NCBI RefSeq assembly: GCF_001586165.1
Contig: NZ_CP014608.1
Location: 1,488,001 to 1,552,000 of the forward strand
DNA length: 64,000 nucleotides
DNA from: Obesumbacterium proteus
GTDB lineage: Bacteria > Pseudomonadota > Gammaproteobacteria > Enterobacterales > Enterobacteriaceae
Direction of reading: 5' to 3'
Within the stretch, counting starts at the first letter, position 1; every line of letters begins with the position of its first letter. The notes under the pieces were generated by a model. It was not told the origin of the DNA and did no database searches. It saw only the letters and a program-made list of their open reading frames with translations. The translations under genes were made by a program, and so were the position numbers. Positions 17,142 to 26,393 of this stretch are shown piece after piece.

Positions 17142-17963
17142 ATGTCTAATTCTCATATCCGTGTTGCTATTGCCGGCGCTGGTGGCCGCATGGGAAGACA
17201 ATTAATTGCTGCGGTGGCAAACGTTGAAGGCGTGGTGCTCGGTGCTGCTTTTGAGCGTGAAGGTTCTTCATTGCTAGGTGTCGATGCTGGTGAATTAGCG
17301 GGTATTGGCCAAACAGGCGTAAAAGTCAGCTCAAGCCTACAAGATGCCGCAGCGGGCTTTGATGTTTTAATCGACTTTACGCGCCCAGAAGGCACGTTAG
17401 CGCATTTAGCATTCTGCGTATCTCAACGCAAAAATATGGTGATTGGTACCACTGGATTTGATGATGCGGGTAAAGCTGCAATCAACAAAGCGGCTGAATC
17501 TATTGGTATTGTGTTCGCTGCCAACTTTAGCGTTGGGGTTAACGTGATGCTCAAACTGCTGGAGAAAGCGGCAAAAGTGATGGGCGATTATACGGATATT
17601 GAGATCATTGAAGCCCATCACCGTCATAAAGTTGATGCACCGTCAGGCACGGCTTTAGCCATGGGAGAAACCATTGCTCAGGCGTTAGGGCGCGATCTGA
17701 AGGAGTGCGCGGTCTATGCCCGTGAGGGATATACCGGAGAGCGCGATCCTAAGAGTATAGGCTTTGCCACTGTTCGTGCTGGCGATATTGTGGGTGAGCA
17801 CACCGCGATGTTTGCTGATGTGGGAGAACGAATCGAGATTACTCACAAGGCATCAAGCCGTATGACGTTTGCCAGCGGCGCTGTACGTGCTGCTGCATGG
17901 GTAGGCAACCAGCCTATTGGTCTTTACGATATGCGTGATGTTCTTTCTCTCAATGAACTCTAA
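17142..17963 (+). CDS. dapB: 4-hydroxy-tetrahydrodipicolinate reductase
   Basis: NAD(P)H-dependent enzyme of the lysine and diaminopimelate pathway in the cytoplasm. It has 273 residues. The N-terminal Rossmann fold begins RVAIAGAGGRMGRQLI. The C-terminal domain carries the signature EIIEAHHRHKVDAPSGTAL with the catalytic His-His and Lys. The ATG is preceded by AGAGAGGG. It is monocistronic, ending at a terminator with a 440-base gap to carA. Confidence 0.98.
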   Translation: MSNSHIRVAIAGAGGRMGRQLIAAVANVEGVVLGAAFEREGSSLLGVDAGELAGIGQTGVKVSSSLQDAAAGFDVLIDFTRPEGTLAHLAFCVSQRKNMVIGTTGFDDAGKAAINKAAESIGIVFAANFSVGVNVMLKLLEKAAKVMGDYTDIEIIEAHHRHKVDAPSGTALAMGETIAQALGRDLKECAVYAREGYTGERDPKSIGFATVRAGDIVGEHTAMFADVGERIEITHKASSRMTFASGAVRAAAWVGNQPIGLYDMRDVLSLNEL

Positions 17964-18014
17964 GTAAAATCAGAAGAAATTGAGTTTTAAGTTGTTTTTT
18001 TAAATAAAAAATCC

Positions 18015-18045
18015 AATGGATAACAGCATGTTATCCATTTTTTTT
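18015..18045 (+). terminator. Terminator after dapB
   Basis: AATGGATAACA and TGTTATCCATT form an 11-pair stem with a three-base loop, followed by a T run to about 18045. Confidence 0.9.
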
Positions 18046-18190
18046 ATTTAAAATTAGGTTTAGTGTGTTTTTTGTTTTGAATGGCTTGTTAGTCTCTTTA
18101 TTTTACTTTTTATTAACCTTGATTGAAACTGTGATTGACCTTTGCAGAGGAAAATTGCATCATAAACGTATTGCCGCTAATCCACGACAC

Positions 18191-18206
18191 TGGCAACCGT
18201 TTTCTA
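18191..18206 (+). promoter_or_regulatory. Candidate PurR operator in the carAB control region
   Basis: TGGCAACCGTTTTCTA matches the PurR box (ACGCAAACGTTTTCGT) at 11 of 16 positions, including the central CG and both AA/TT flanks. It lies 240 bases before the carA start, in the region where E. coli has the P1 promoter with PurR and PepA control. TTGACC at 18135-18140 may be part of P1, but I cannot fix the -10. Confidence 0.4.
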
Positions 18207-18384
18207 TTTCTAGTTAATGCCTGTTTTTATCGTCTTCGCAGTAAAAAACCTCCTTAAGCCTTAAAAAATACAAAAAAATCATCTTTTCAGGTAGACAAGC
18301 ATTCACCACGTCTTTAGAATGCGCGCAATTTGCCGGAAATTAGTCAAGAAGGCAGTTTTTTGCATTGATTTAGATCGAATGATC

Positions 18385-18418
18385 TGCATTAATATGCAAA
18401 TAATGTGACTGAATATTC
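18385..18418 (+). promoter_or_regulatory. Paired ARG boxes over carAB P2
   Basis: Two AT-rich ARG boxes lie next to each other: TGCATTAATATGCAAAT and, after one base, ATGTGACTGAATATTC. They correspond almost base for base to the E. coli carAB ArgR operator, which overlaps promoter P2. TTGATT at 18365-18370 with TAATAT at 18390-18395 may be the P2 elements. Arginine repression through ArgR is inferred by homology. Confidence 0.7.
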
Positions 18419-18431
18419 TTTGGAGGGTGTT

Positions 18432-19604
18432 TTGATTAAGTCAGCTATATTGGTTCTGGAAGACGGAACCCAGTTTCACGGTCGGTCGATTGGTGCAGAT
18501 GGATCGGCGGTGGGCGAGGTGGTCTTCAATACGTCAATGACCGGTTATCAAGAAATCCTCACTGATCCTTCCTATTCCCGCCAGCTAGTCACTCTTACTT
18601 ATCCCCATATCGGCAACGTCGGCACTAACGCCTCTGATGAAGAATCCTCCGCTGTTCATGCTCAAGGCCTGATAATTCGCGATTTGCCTCTGATTGCTAG
18701 CAACTACCGCAGCACCGAATGCCTCTCTGATTACCTCAAACGTCACAATGTTGTGGCTATCGCCGATATCGATACCCGCAAACTGACGCGTTTACTGCGT
18801 GAGAAAGGGGCTCAGAATGGTTGCATCATCACCGGTAGCATTGACGGTACTCAGCCAGACGTTCAACTGGCGCTGGAGAAAGCGAAAGCATTCCCAGGCT
18901 TAAAAGGCATGGATCTGGCAAAAGAAGTTACTACTCGAGAATCTTATTCTTGGACGCAAGGCAGCTGGACGCTGATGGGCGATTTGCCCGCGGCGAAAGA
19001 AGAGTCAGAGCTGCCATTCCACGTTGTTGCCTATGACTATGGCGTGAAACGTAACATCCTGCGCATGCTGGTTGATAGAGGCTGCCGCCTGACCGTGGTT
19101 CCGGCGCAAACGCCAGCGGAAGATGTGTTGAAGCTCAATCCCGATGGCATCTTCCTATCCAATGGCCCAGGTGACCCAGAACCGTGCGATTACGCGATTC
19201 GCGCCATTAAAACCTTCTTAGACACAGAGATCCCAGTATTTGGTATCTGCTTGGGCCACCAACTTCTGGCGCTGGCAAGCGGAGCCAAAACCATCAAGAT
19301 GAAGCTTGGCCATCACGGCGGCAACCATCCGGTGAAAGACCTCGATAAAGACGTTGTGATGATTACCGCTCAAAACCACGGTTTTGCCGTTGATGGCGAC
19401 AATCTGCCAGATACGCTGCGCGTGACGCACAAGTCCCTGTTTGACCATACGGTTCAAGGGATCCACCGCACGGATAAAGCGGCGTTTAGCTTCCAAGGTC
19501 ACCCAGAAGCAAGCCCAGGGCCGCACGATGCTGCGCCGCTGTTTGACCACTTTATCGATTTGATTCAGACCTACCGCACCACTATGACAAGAACAGCCAA
19601 ATAA
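18432..19604 (+). CDS. carA: Carbamoyl-phosphate synthase small subunit
   Basis: Glutaminase subunit that supplies ammonia to CarB for carbamoyl phosphate, the common precursor of arginine and pyrimidines. I start it at TTG 18432 (MIKSAILVLEDGTQFHGRSI), because GGAGG at 18422-18426 is correctly spaced and E. coli carA also starts with TTG at this point. An in-frame ATG at 18405 lies inside the ARG box region and is rejected. The 390 residues comprise an N-terminal CPSase domain and a class I amidotransferase domain with the catalytic cysteine in VFGICLGHQLLALA (residue 273) and the His/Glu pair in FQGHPEASPGP. Confidence 0.97.
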   Translation: MIKSAILVLEDGTQFHGRSIGADGSAVGEVVFNTSMTGYQEILTDPSYSRQLVTLTYPHIGNVGTNASDEESSAVHAQGLIIRDLPLIASNYRSTECLSDYLKRHNVVAIADIDTRKLTRLLREKGAQNGCIITGSIDGTQPDVQLALEKAKAFPGLKGMDLAKEVTTRESYSWTQGSWTLMGDLPAAKEESELPFHVVAYDYGVKRNILRMLVDRGCRLTVVPAQTPAEDVLKLNPDGIFLSNGPGDPEPCDYAIRAIKTFLDTEIPVFGICLGHQLLALASGAKTIKMKLGHHGGNHPVKDLDKDVVMITAQNHGFAVDGDNLPDTLRVTHKSLFDHTVQGIHRTDKAAFSFQGHPEASPGPHDAAPLFDHFIDLIQTYRTTMTRTAK

Positions 19605-19622
19605 TCAGGAGCAATAAATAAA

Positions 19623-22600
19623 ATGCCAAAACGTACTGATATAAAAAGCATCCTGATTCTGGGCGCAGGTCCGATTGTTATCGGCCAAGCATGTGAATTT
19701 GACTACTCGGGTGCTCAAGCGTGTAAAGCGCTGCGCGAAGAAGGTTACCGCGTCATTCTGGTGAACTCGAACCCCGCCACCATCATGACTGACCCAGAAA
19801 TGGCCGATGCGACCTATATCGAGCCGATTCACTGGGAAGTGGTGCGCAAAATCATCGAAAAAGAGCGCCCTGATGCCGTTCTGCCTACCATGGGTGGACA
19901 GACCGCGCTGAACTGCGCGCTTGAGTTAGAGCGCGAAGGGGTACTGGAAGAGTTTGGCGTAACTATGATCGGTGCGACCGCCGACGCTATTGATAAAGCC
20001 GAAGACCGCCGTCGTTTCGATATTGCGATGAAGAAAATTGGCCTCGACACCGCACGTTCAGGCATCGCTCACACCATGGAAGAAGCCTTAGCCGTCGCGG
20101 CTGACGTTGGTTTCCCATGCATTATTCGTCCTTCATTCACCATGGGCGGCACCGGTGGCGGTATTGCGTATAACCGTGAAGAGTTCGAAGAGATTTGCGA
20201 GCGCGGTCTGGATCTTTCGCCGACCAAAGAGCTACTGATTGATGAGTCGCTGATTGGTTGGAAAGAGTACGAGATGGAAGTGGTGCGTGATAAAAACGAC
20301 AACTGCATCATCGTTTGCTCGATTGAAAACTTCGATGCGATGGGCATTCATACCGGCGACTCCATCACCGTTGCTCCGGCCCAAACGCTGACCGACAAAG
20401 AATATCAAATCATGCGTAACGCCTCAATGGCGGTGCTGCGTGAAATCGGCGTAGAAACCGGTGGTTCTAACGTGCAGTTTGCGGTGAACCCGAAAAATGG
20501 CCGCCTGATCGTCATTGAAATGAACCCGCGTGTTTCGCGCTCTTCGGCGTTGGCGTCCAAAGCGACCGGCTTCCCGATTGCTAAAGTCGCAGCCAAACTG
20601 GCGGTGGGTTACACCCTTGATGAGCTGATGAACGACATCACCGGCGGTCGTACTCCTGCCTCGTTTGAGCCGTCTATCGACTACGTCGTGACCAAAATCC
20701 CTCGCTTCAACTTCGAGAAATTTGCAGGCGCAAACGACCGTCTGACTACGCAGATGAAATCCGTCGGTGAAGTGATGGCGATTGGTCGCACTCAGCAAGA
20801 GTCTCTACAGAAAGCCCTGCGTGGTCTGGAAGTCGGCGCTGCGGGCTTCGATCCTAAAGTGAGCCTCGATGACCCAGAAGCGTTAACCAAAATCCGTCGT
20901 GAACTTAAAGATGCTGGCGCTGAGCGTATTTGGTACATCGCCGACGCTTTCCGCGCAGGTCTGTCCGTTGACGGCGTGTTCAACCTAACCAACATCGACC
21001 GCTGGTTCTTGGTGCAAATCGAAGAATTGGTGCGCTTGGAAGAGCAGGTTGCGGAAGTGGGTATCAATGGCCTGAGCCATGCGTTCTTACGCCAACTGAA
21101 ACGCAAAGGCTTTGCTGATGCCCGTTTGGCGAAGCTGGCTGGCGTGGCAGAAACTGAAATTCGCAAACTGCGCCACAAGTACAATCTGCACCCGGTTTAT
21201 AAGCGTGTGGATACCTGTGCGGCAGAATTTGCCACCGATACGGCCTACATGTACTCAACTTATGAAGAAGAGTGCGAGTCGAATCCAAACAGCGATCGTC
21301 CGAAAATTATGGTGCTGGGCGGCGGTCCAAACCGTATCGGCCAAGGTATTGAGTTCGACTACTGCTGTGTACATGCGTCCCTCGCGCTGCGTGAAGACGG
21401 TTACGAAACCATCATGGTGAACTGTAACCCTGAAACCGTTTCAACCGACTACGATACCTCTGACCGTCTGTACTTTGAGCCGGTTACGCTAGAAGACGTG
21501 CTGGAAATTGTGGCGGTAGAAAAACCACAGGGCGTTATCGTGCAGTACGGCGGTCAAACCCCGCTGAAATTGGCTCGTGCATTGGAAGCCGCTGGTGTGC
21601 CGGTTATCGGTACTAGCCCAGATGCGATTGACCGCGCTGAAGACCGTGAGCGTTTCCAACAGGCCGTTGTGCGTCTTGGCTTAAAACAGCCAGCTAACGC
21701 CACGGTTTCAACCATCGAGCAGGCCATTGAGAAGGGCGCTGTCATCGGTTATCCGCTGGTTGTTCGCCCATCCTACGTGCTGGGTGGCCGCGCGATGGAA
21801 ATCGTGTATGACGAAATCGACCTGCGCCGTTACTTCCAAAATGCAGTGAGCGTGTCTAACGATGCACCGGTGCTGTTGGATCACTTCCTTGATGATGCGG
21901 TTGAAGTTGACGTTGATGCCATCTGCGACGGTGAGCGCGTATTAATCGGCGGCATTATGGAGCACATTGAGCAGGCGGGCGTTCACTCCGGTGACTCTGC
22001 ATGTTCACTGCCAGCATATACGCTGAGCCAAGAAATTCAGGACGTGATGCGCGTACAGGCGGAAAAACTGGCGATGGAGCTCGGCGTTCGTGGTTTGATG
22101 AACGTACAGTTCGCGGTTAAAGATAACGAAGTGTATCTGATTGAAGTGAACCCGCGTGCCGCACGTACCGTACCATTTGTGTCTAAAGCGACGGGTGTTC
22201 CGCTGGCGAAAGTCGCGGCGCGTGTGATGGCAGGCCAAACGCTGGCACAGCAGGGCGTAACTAAAGAAGTTATCCCGCCGTACTACTCGGTGAAAGAAGT
22301 GGTGCTGCCGTTCAATAAATTCCCTGGCGTTGACCCAATCTTAGGGCCTGAGATGCGCTCTACGGGGGAAGTAATGGGCGTTGGCCGCACCTTTGCGGAA
22401 GCTTTCTCTAAAGCGATGCTGGGCAGCCAGTCTAAGGTGAAAACGCCGGGGCGTGCGCTACTGTCTGTACGTGAAGGCGACAAACACCGCGTAGTTGATT
22501 TGGCGGCAAAACTGCTGAAACAAGGCTTCGAGCTGGATGCGACCCACGGCACGGCTATCGTGTTGGGCGAAGCAGGCATTAATCCACGCTTGGTCAACAA

Positions 22601-22847
22601 AGTGCATGAAGGGCGTCCGCATATTCAAGACCGTATCAAAAACGGTGAGTATTCCTATATCGTGAACACCACCGCAGGTCGTCAGGCGATTGAAGACTCC
22701 AAGCTGATTCGCCGCAGCGCGCTGCAATACAAAGTGCATTATGACACCACGCTGAACGGTGGTTTTGCTACCGCGATGGCGCTGAATTCCGACCCAACCG
22801 AGCAGGTAACGTCGGTGCAGGAAATGCATGCGCGCTTGAAAGGGTAA
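19623..22847 (+). CDS. carB: Carbamoyl-phosphate synthase large subunit
   Basis: Synthetase subunit that makes carbamoyl phosphate from bicarbonate, ammonia and two ATP. Its 1,074 residues are one more than in E. coli. The two homologous halves each hold an ATP-grasp domain: LILGAGPIVIGQACEFDYSG and MVLGGGPNRIGQGIEFDYCC open the two halves, and each has an EMNPRVSRSSALASKATG-like or EVNPRAARTVPFVSKATG motif. The C-terminal MGS-like domain is the allosteric region for ornithine and UMP. It begins 18 bases after carA in one operon and ends at a strong terminator. Confidence 0.99.
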   Translation: MPKRTDIKSILILGAGPIVIGQACEFDYSGAQACKALREEGYRVILVNSNPATIMTDPEMADATYIEPIHWEVVRKIIEKERPDAVLPTMGGQTALNCALELEREGVLEEFGVTMIGATADAIDKAEDRRRFDIAMKKIGLDTARSGIAHTMEEALAVAADVGFPCIIRPSFTMGGTGGGIAYNREEFEEICERGLDLSPTKELLIDESLIGWKEYEMEVVRDKNDNCIIVCSIENFDAMGIHTGDSITVAPAQTLTDKEYQIMRNASMAVLREIGVETGGSNVQFAVNPKNGRLIVIEMNPRVSRSSALASKATGFPIAKVAAKLAVGYTLDELMNDITGGRTPASFEPSIDYVVTKIPRFNFEKFAGANDRLTTQMKSVGEVMAIGRTQQESLQKALRGLEVGAAGFDPKVSLDDPEALTKIRRELKDAGAERIWYIADAFRAGLSVDGVFNLTNIDRWFLVQIEELVRLEEQVAEVGINGLSHAFLRQLKRKGFADARLAKLAGVAETEIRKLRHKYNLHPVYKRVDTCAAEFATDTAYMYSTYEEECESNPNSDRPKIMVLGGGPNRIGQGIEFDYCCVHASLALREDGYETIMVNCNPETVSTDYDTSDRLYFEPVTLEDVLEIVAVEKPQGVIVQYGGQTPLKLARALEAAGVPVIGTSPDAIDRAEDRERFQQAVVRLGLKQPANATVSTIEQAIEKGAVIGYPLVVRPSYVLGGRAMEIVYDEIDLRRYFQNAVSVSNDAPVLLDHFLDDAVEVDVDAICDGERVLIGGIMEHIEQAGVHSGDSACSLPAYTLSQEIQDVMRVQAEKLAMELGVRGLMNVQFAVKDNEVYLIEVNPRAARTVPFVSKATGVPLAKVAARVMAGQTLAQQGVTKEVIPPYYSVKEVVLPFNKFPGVDPILGPEMRSTGEVMGVGRTFAEAFSKAMLGSQSKVKTPGRALLSVREGDKHRVVDLAAKLLKQGFELDATHGTAIVLGEAGINPRLVNKVHEGRPHIQDRIKNGEYSYIVNTTAGRQAIEDSKLIRRSALQYKVHYDTTLNGGFATAMALNSDPTEQVTSVQEMHARLKG

Positions 22848-22880
22848 TATCGGCACCAAAAATTTCTGAGTTGAAACGCT

Positions 22881-22908
22881 AAGCCTGACTTCGGTCAGGC
22901 TTTTTTTT
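22881..22908 (+). terminator. Terminator of carAB
   Basis: AAGCCTGAC-TTCG-GTCAGGCTT, with the very stable UUCG loop, is followed by a T run. It lies 34 bases after the carB stop. Confidence 0.93.
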
Positions 22909-23123
22909 GGCTAAGTTTTTGTTCATTCCAAAAACTTGAGCAACTTGTTAAAAATTTTCGGATTTTATTTGTTTTTAAAACTGTCATGCTATGTCGTAGA
23001 AAATTCCCTAAGTTTTTTGATGCCTTAACCGATTAATATTCCTGTTAGCACCTCTTGCATTGCTGCCATGACATCAATATTTGGGTCTAAGATAAATTAA
23101 GGCTTTCGCACAACGAGAAACGC

Positions 23124-23696
23124 ATGATCCTGATTATATACGCCCATCCTTATCCTCGGCATTCCCATGCCAATAAGCGTTTGTTAGACGCCGTTATCGA
23201 TATTCCTGAGGTTGAAGTTCGCTCACTGTATGAGCTCTACCCTGATTTCAATATTAACGTTGCTGCCGAGCAGCAGGCGTTGAGTCAGGCCGATCTCATT
23301 ATCCTGCAACACCCGATGCAGTGGTACAGCATGCCTCCGCTGTTGAAGCTGTGGATCGATAAAGTTTTGGAGCATGGTTGGGCATATGGACATAACGGCA
23401 AAGCGTTAGAAGGAAAAGACTTTATGTGGGCGGTCACCACCGGCGGCAACGATCACCATTTCGATCTAGGTGACCATCCGGGCTTCCCGATTCTTTCTCA
23501 GCCGATTCAGGCCACGGCAGTTTATTGCGGCATGAACTGGCTGCCCTATTTTGCTGAACATAATACGTTTTCATGTGATGAGGCCGCGTTGGCTCGAGCC
23601 AGTGAAAGCTATCGTCGGCGTTTGATCAATTATATTGCGCTTCATCCGCAGGCAGAATTACCGGCCTCAGACGTTGAGGAGCCTGCACATGGATAA
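23124..23696 (+). CDS. kefF: Glutathione-regulated K+ efflux ancillary protein KefF
   Basis: Cytoplasmic flavodoxin-fold quinone oxidoreductase that binds KefC and is needed for its full activity. The 190-residue protein opens MILIIYAHPYPRHSHANKR and contains DLIILQHPMQWYSMPPLLK and WAVTTGGND, the FMN and substrate regions of the KefF/MdaB family. It has about 14 more residues at the C-terminus than E. coli KefF (176); this tail runs into the kefC start, so the two genes overlap by eight bases. No clear promoter was found in the 215 bases after the carAB terminator. Confidence 0.95.
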   Translation: MILIIYAHPYPRHSHANKRLLDAVIDIPEVEVRSLYELYPDFNINVAAEQQALSQADLIILQHPMQWYSMPPLLKLWIDKVLEHGWAYGHNGKALEGKDFMWAVTTGGNDHHFDLGDHPGFPILSQPIQATAVYCGMNWLPYFAEHNTFSCDEAALARASESYRRRLINYIALHPQAELPASDVEEPAHG

Positions 23697-25575
23697 CCAC
23701 GGCATGATGATTGAAGGGCTGATTTATCTCGGCTCTGCGGCGCTGTTTGTGCCGATTGCGGTGCGCCTTGGTTTGGGATCGGTGCTGGGATATTTGATCG
23801 CTGGCTGCATTATTGGTCCGTGGGGACTAAAGCTAGTTTCTGATGCGGAGTCTATTCTGACTTTTGCTGAAATCGGCGTGGTGTTGATGCTGTTTGTGAT
23901 TGGCCTTGAACTTGATCCTAAGCGCCTTTGGACGCTGCGCGCCTCGGTATTCGGCGGCGGTAGTATCCAAATGATCGGCTGTGGGCTGGTATTAAGCCTG
24001 TTCTGCTATTTACTGGGGCTGAGTTGGCAGGTCGCTATCTTGATTGGTTTAACGTTGGCTCTCTCTTCTACCGCAATTGCGATGCAGGCGATGAATGAGC
24101 GCAACTTGACCCCGTCACCGATTGGCCGCTCCTCCTTTGCCGTTCTGCTATTCCAAGATATCGCTGCGATACCGCTGGTGGCGATGATCCCTCTGCTGGC
24201 AAGCAGCGGAGCAACCACCACCATGGGCGCATTTGCGCTGTCGGCGGCGAAGGTGGTTGGCGCTTTGGCTATCGTTATTTTACTCGGGCGTTATGTGACT
24301 CGCCCATTGCTGCATTTTGTCGCGCGTTCAGGCATGCGTGAAGTTTTCAGCGCCGTGGCATTATTCCTTGTGTTTGGATTTGGCGTGCTGCTAGAAATGG
24401 CCGGTATGTCGATGGCGATGGGCGCATTTTTGGCGGGTGTTTTGCTGGCCAGCTCCGAATATCGGCACGCGCTGGAAAGCGATATTCAGCCGTTTAAAGG
24501 CCTGTTGCTGGGGCTATTCTTTATCGGCGTGGGAATGTCGATCGATTTTGGCACCTTGTTTAGTCATCCGTTGTTGATTGCGACGCTGCTGTTCGGGTTC
24601 TTAATCCTAAAAGCGGCTTTGCTGTGGCTGGTCGCGCCGATTTTAGGCGTACCGCGTAAGCAAAGAACGCTGTTTGCGGTGTTGCTAGGGCAGGGGAGTG
24701 AATTTGCATTCGTAGTCTTTGGCGCGGCTCAAATGGCCGGTGTTTTGCCCGGTGAGTGGGCAAAATCACTCACGCTGGCGGTTGCGCTTTCTATGGCGGT
24801 AACGCCGATCCTGCTGGTGATATACACACGCATGGAGAAAAACGTTAAACAGGATGAACGCCCGCAGGACATTATTGATGATGATAATGCCAGCGTGATT
24901 ATCGCTGGTTTCGGCCGATTTGGGCAGATTGCAGGTCGTTTACTATTAGCCAACGACGTGCACACGGTCGTGTTGGATCACGACCCCGACCATGTCGAAA
25001 CGCTGCGTAAATTTGGCATGAAAGTATTTTACGGCGATGCAACCCGCGTGGATCTGCTGGAGTCGGCGGGTGCCGCCAAGGCAAAAGTATTGATTAACGC
25101 CATTGATGACGTGGATGCCAACCTGCAATTGACCGAGCTGGCACAGGAACATTTCCCGCATTTGAAGATTGTTGCGCGTGCGCGCGATGTCGATCACTAC
25201 TATCAACTGCGGCAGCGCGGCGTAGAGTTCGTTGAACGTGAGCTGTTTGAAGGATCGCTACGTGTAGGGCGCAATGTGCTGGAACACTTGGGCTGCGGGG
25301 CCTACGAGGCTCGCGAAAAGGCCGATATTTTCCGCCGTTATAACCTACGTATGCTGGAAGAAACGGTGCCAAATTACGAGGATGCCGAATTCCGTCTTGC
25401 CAGTTTGCAGCGGGCTAAAGAGATGCTGAGTCAGGCAATTGAACAGGATAAGGCGCGTTTAACCATCGCTCAGCAAAGCGGCTGGCGCGGAAGTATTGAC
25501 GGCAAATCTCCCGATCTTGATCCGATGGTCACCATCCACGAAGAGGATGTGCCGGAACTGCAAAAAGACGCATAA
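23689..25575 (+). CDS. kefC: Glutathione-regulated K+/H+ antiporter KefC
   Basis: Inner-membrane CPA2 antiporter gated by glutathione adducts, which acidifies the cytoplasm during electrophile stress. I start it at ATG 23689 (MDNHGMMIEGLIYLGSAALF), the conserved family start. The in-frame extension back to 23635 lies inside kefF and would read the hydrophilic kefF tail. The 628 residues comprise a membrane domain with about 12 segments (GQGSEFAFVVFGAAQMA), a charged linker, and an RCK/TrkA-N domain with the nucleotide loop VIIAGFGRFGQIAGRLL (about 402-418). It is the second gene of the kefFC operon. Confidence 0.97.
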   Translation: MDNHGMMIEGLIYLGSAALFVPIAVRLGLGSVLGYLIAGCIIGPWGLKLVSDAESILTFAEIGVVLMLFVIGLELDPKRLWTLRASVFGGGSIQMIGCGLVLSLFCYLLGLSWQVAILIGLTLALSSTAIAMQAMNERNLTPSPIGRSSFAVLLFQDIAAIPLVAMIPLLASSGATTTMGAFALSAAKVVGALAIVILLGRYVTRPLLHFVARSGMREVFSAVALFLVFGFGVLLEMAGMSMAMGAFLAGVLLASSEYRHALESDIQPFKGLLLGLFFIGVGMSIDFGTLFSHPLLIATLLFGFLILKAALLWLVAPILGVPRKQRTLFAVLLGQGSEFAFVVFGAAQMAGVLPGEWAKSLTLAVALSMAVTPILLVIYTRMEKNVKQDERPQDIIDDDNASVIIAGFGRFGQIAGRLLLANDVHTVVLDHDPDHVETLRKFGMKVFYGDATRVDLLESAGAAKAKVLINAIDDVDANLQLTELAQEHFPHLKIVARARDVDHYYQLRQRGVEFVERELFEGSLRVGRNVLEHLGCGAYEAREKADIFRRYNLRMLEETVPNYEDAEFRLASLQRAKEMLSQAIEQDKARLTIAQQSGWRGSIDGKSPDLDPMVTIHEEDVPELQKDA

Positions 25576-25583
25576 TGTTTTCG

Positions 25584-25613
25584 CCCTCTTTCATGCATGG
25601 AAAGAGGGTGTTT
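25584..25613. terminator. Terminator between convergent kefC and LysE-family gene
   Basis: CCCTCTTTC (25584-25592) and GAAAGAGGG (25600-25608) form a nine-pair stem between two convergent stop codons. Short T-rich stretches flank it (TGTTT to the right; AAAAC to the left, read on the minus strand as GTTTT). The U tracts are weak. Confidence 0.6.
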
Positions 25614-25617
25614 AGCC

Positions 25618-26232
25618 CTAGCTCAAGGCGACTTTCAGGCCTAATCCGATCAGCATCACACCTAAAAGACGGTCGATAATCTTTTGTGCTTTTGCCAGCG
25701 CGAGACGAACAGGGGCGCTTTGAATCAGCACAACCAACATTGGCCACCAAATGAAAGATAAACCTAAAATTATCCCCGCATACCACAGTTTTTCACCCAC
25801 GCCTGAGTTAACCTCTAATACCTGAGTGAACACCGCCAGAAAGAACAATGTCGCCTTAGGATTGAGCAAGTTACATAAATAGCCTTGCAAAAATGCGCTT
25901 TTGAGACTGACGTCCTGAGGCGTTTGGTTATCGACATTTATCTTGCTGCCGCCACGAGAAAAGAGGGCATGAATGCCAATCCAAACTAAATAGGCAGCAC
26001 CGGCATATTTCAGAATATTAAACAGCCACGGAGTGGTGGTGATCACCACGGCCAGACCGGCGACACAATACGACATGTGAGTTGCCACGCCGCCGATGAC
26101 GCCAAGTGCGGTCATCATGCCAGCCTGACGTCGGTATCGTGAGGCATTTTTGATCACTAAGAAGAAATCGGGGCCGGGCGATAACATGCCCAGCGTTGCG
26201 ATAGACGCTACAAACAGCGTGGTTTCAAACAT
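25618..26232 (-). CDS. LysE/RhtB-family amino-acid exporter
   Basis: Inner-membrane exporter of the LysE/RhtB superfamily. I choose ATG 26232 (MFETTLFVASIATLGMLSPG), giving 204 residues, which is the usual length; the frame is open for 47 more codons upstream, but these look like non-coding A/T-rich sequence. It has about six membrane segments, the family motif LSPGPDFFLVIKNAS near residue 17, and LLNPKATLFFLAVF near 123. It resembles RhtC (threonine efflux) more than LysE, but the substrate cannot be read from sequence. The ribosome binding site is weak. It lies between kefC and yjjP, a junction where E. coli has no gene. Confidence 0.85.
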   Translation of the reverse strand: MFETTLFVASIATLGMLSPGPDFFLVIKNASRYRRQAGMMTALGVIGGVATHMSYCVAGLAVVITTTPWLFNILKYAGAAYLVWIGIHALFSRGGSKINVDNQTPQDVSLKSAFLQGYLCNLLNPKATLFFLAVFTQVLEVNSGVGEKLWYAGIILGLSFIWWPMLVVLIQSAPVRLALAKAQKIIDRLLGVMLIGLGLKVALS

Positions 26233-26393
26233 GATGAGATCCGTGGTGAGCGAGAATATGACGAAATCATAACGCCATGATGAGGCAAGTGCATCAGCTC
26301 TATTGGGGTTATTGAAGCAATATGATAAGAATATGAAAGCACTATTTTTAAGCGAAAAATGAACGTATAACAACCAAAAAATCAGGAAAAACC

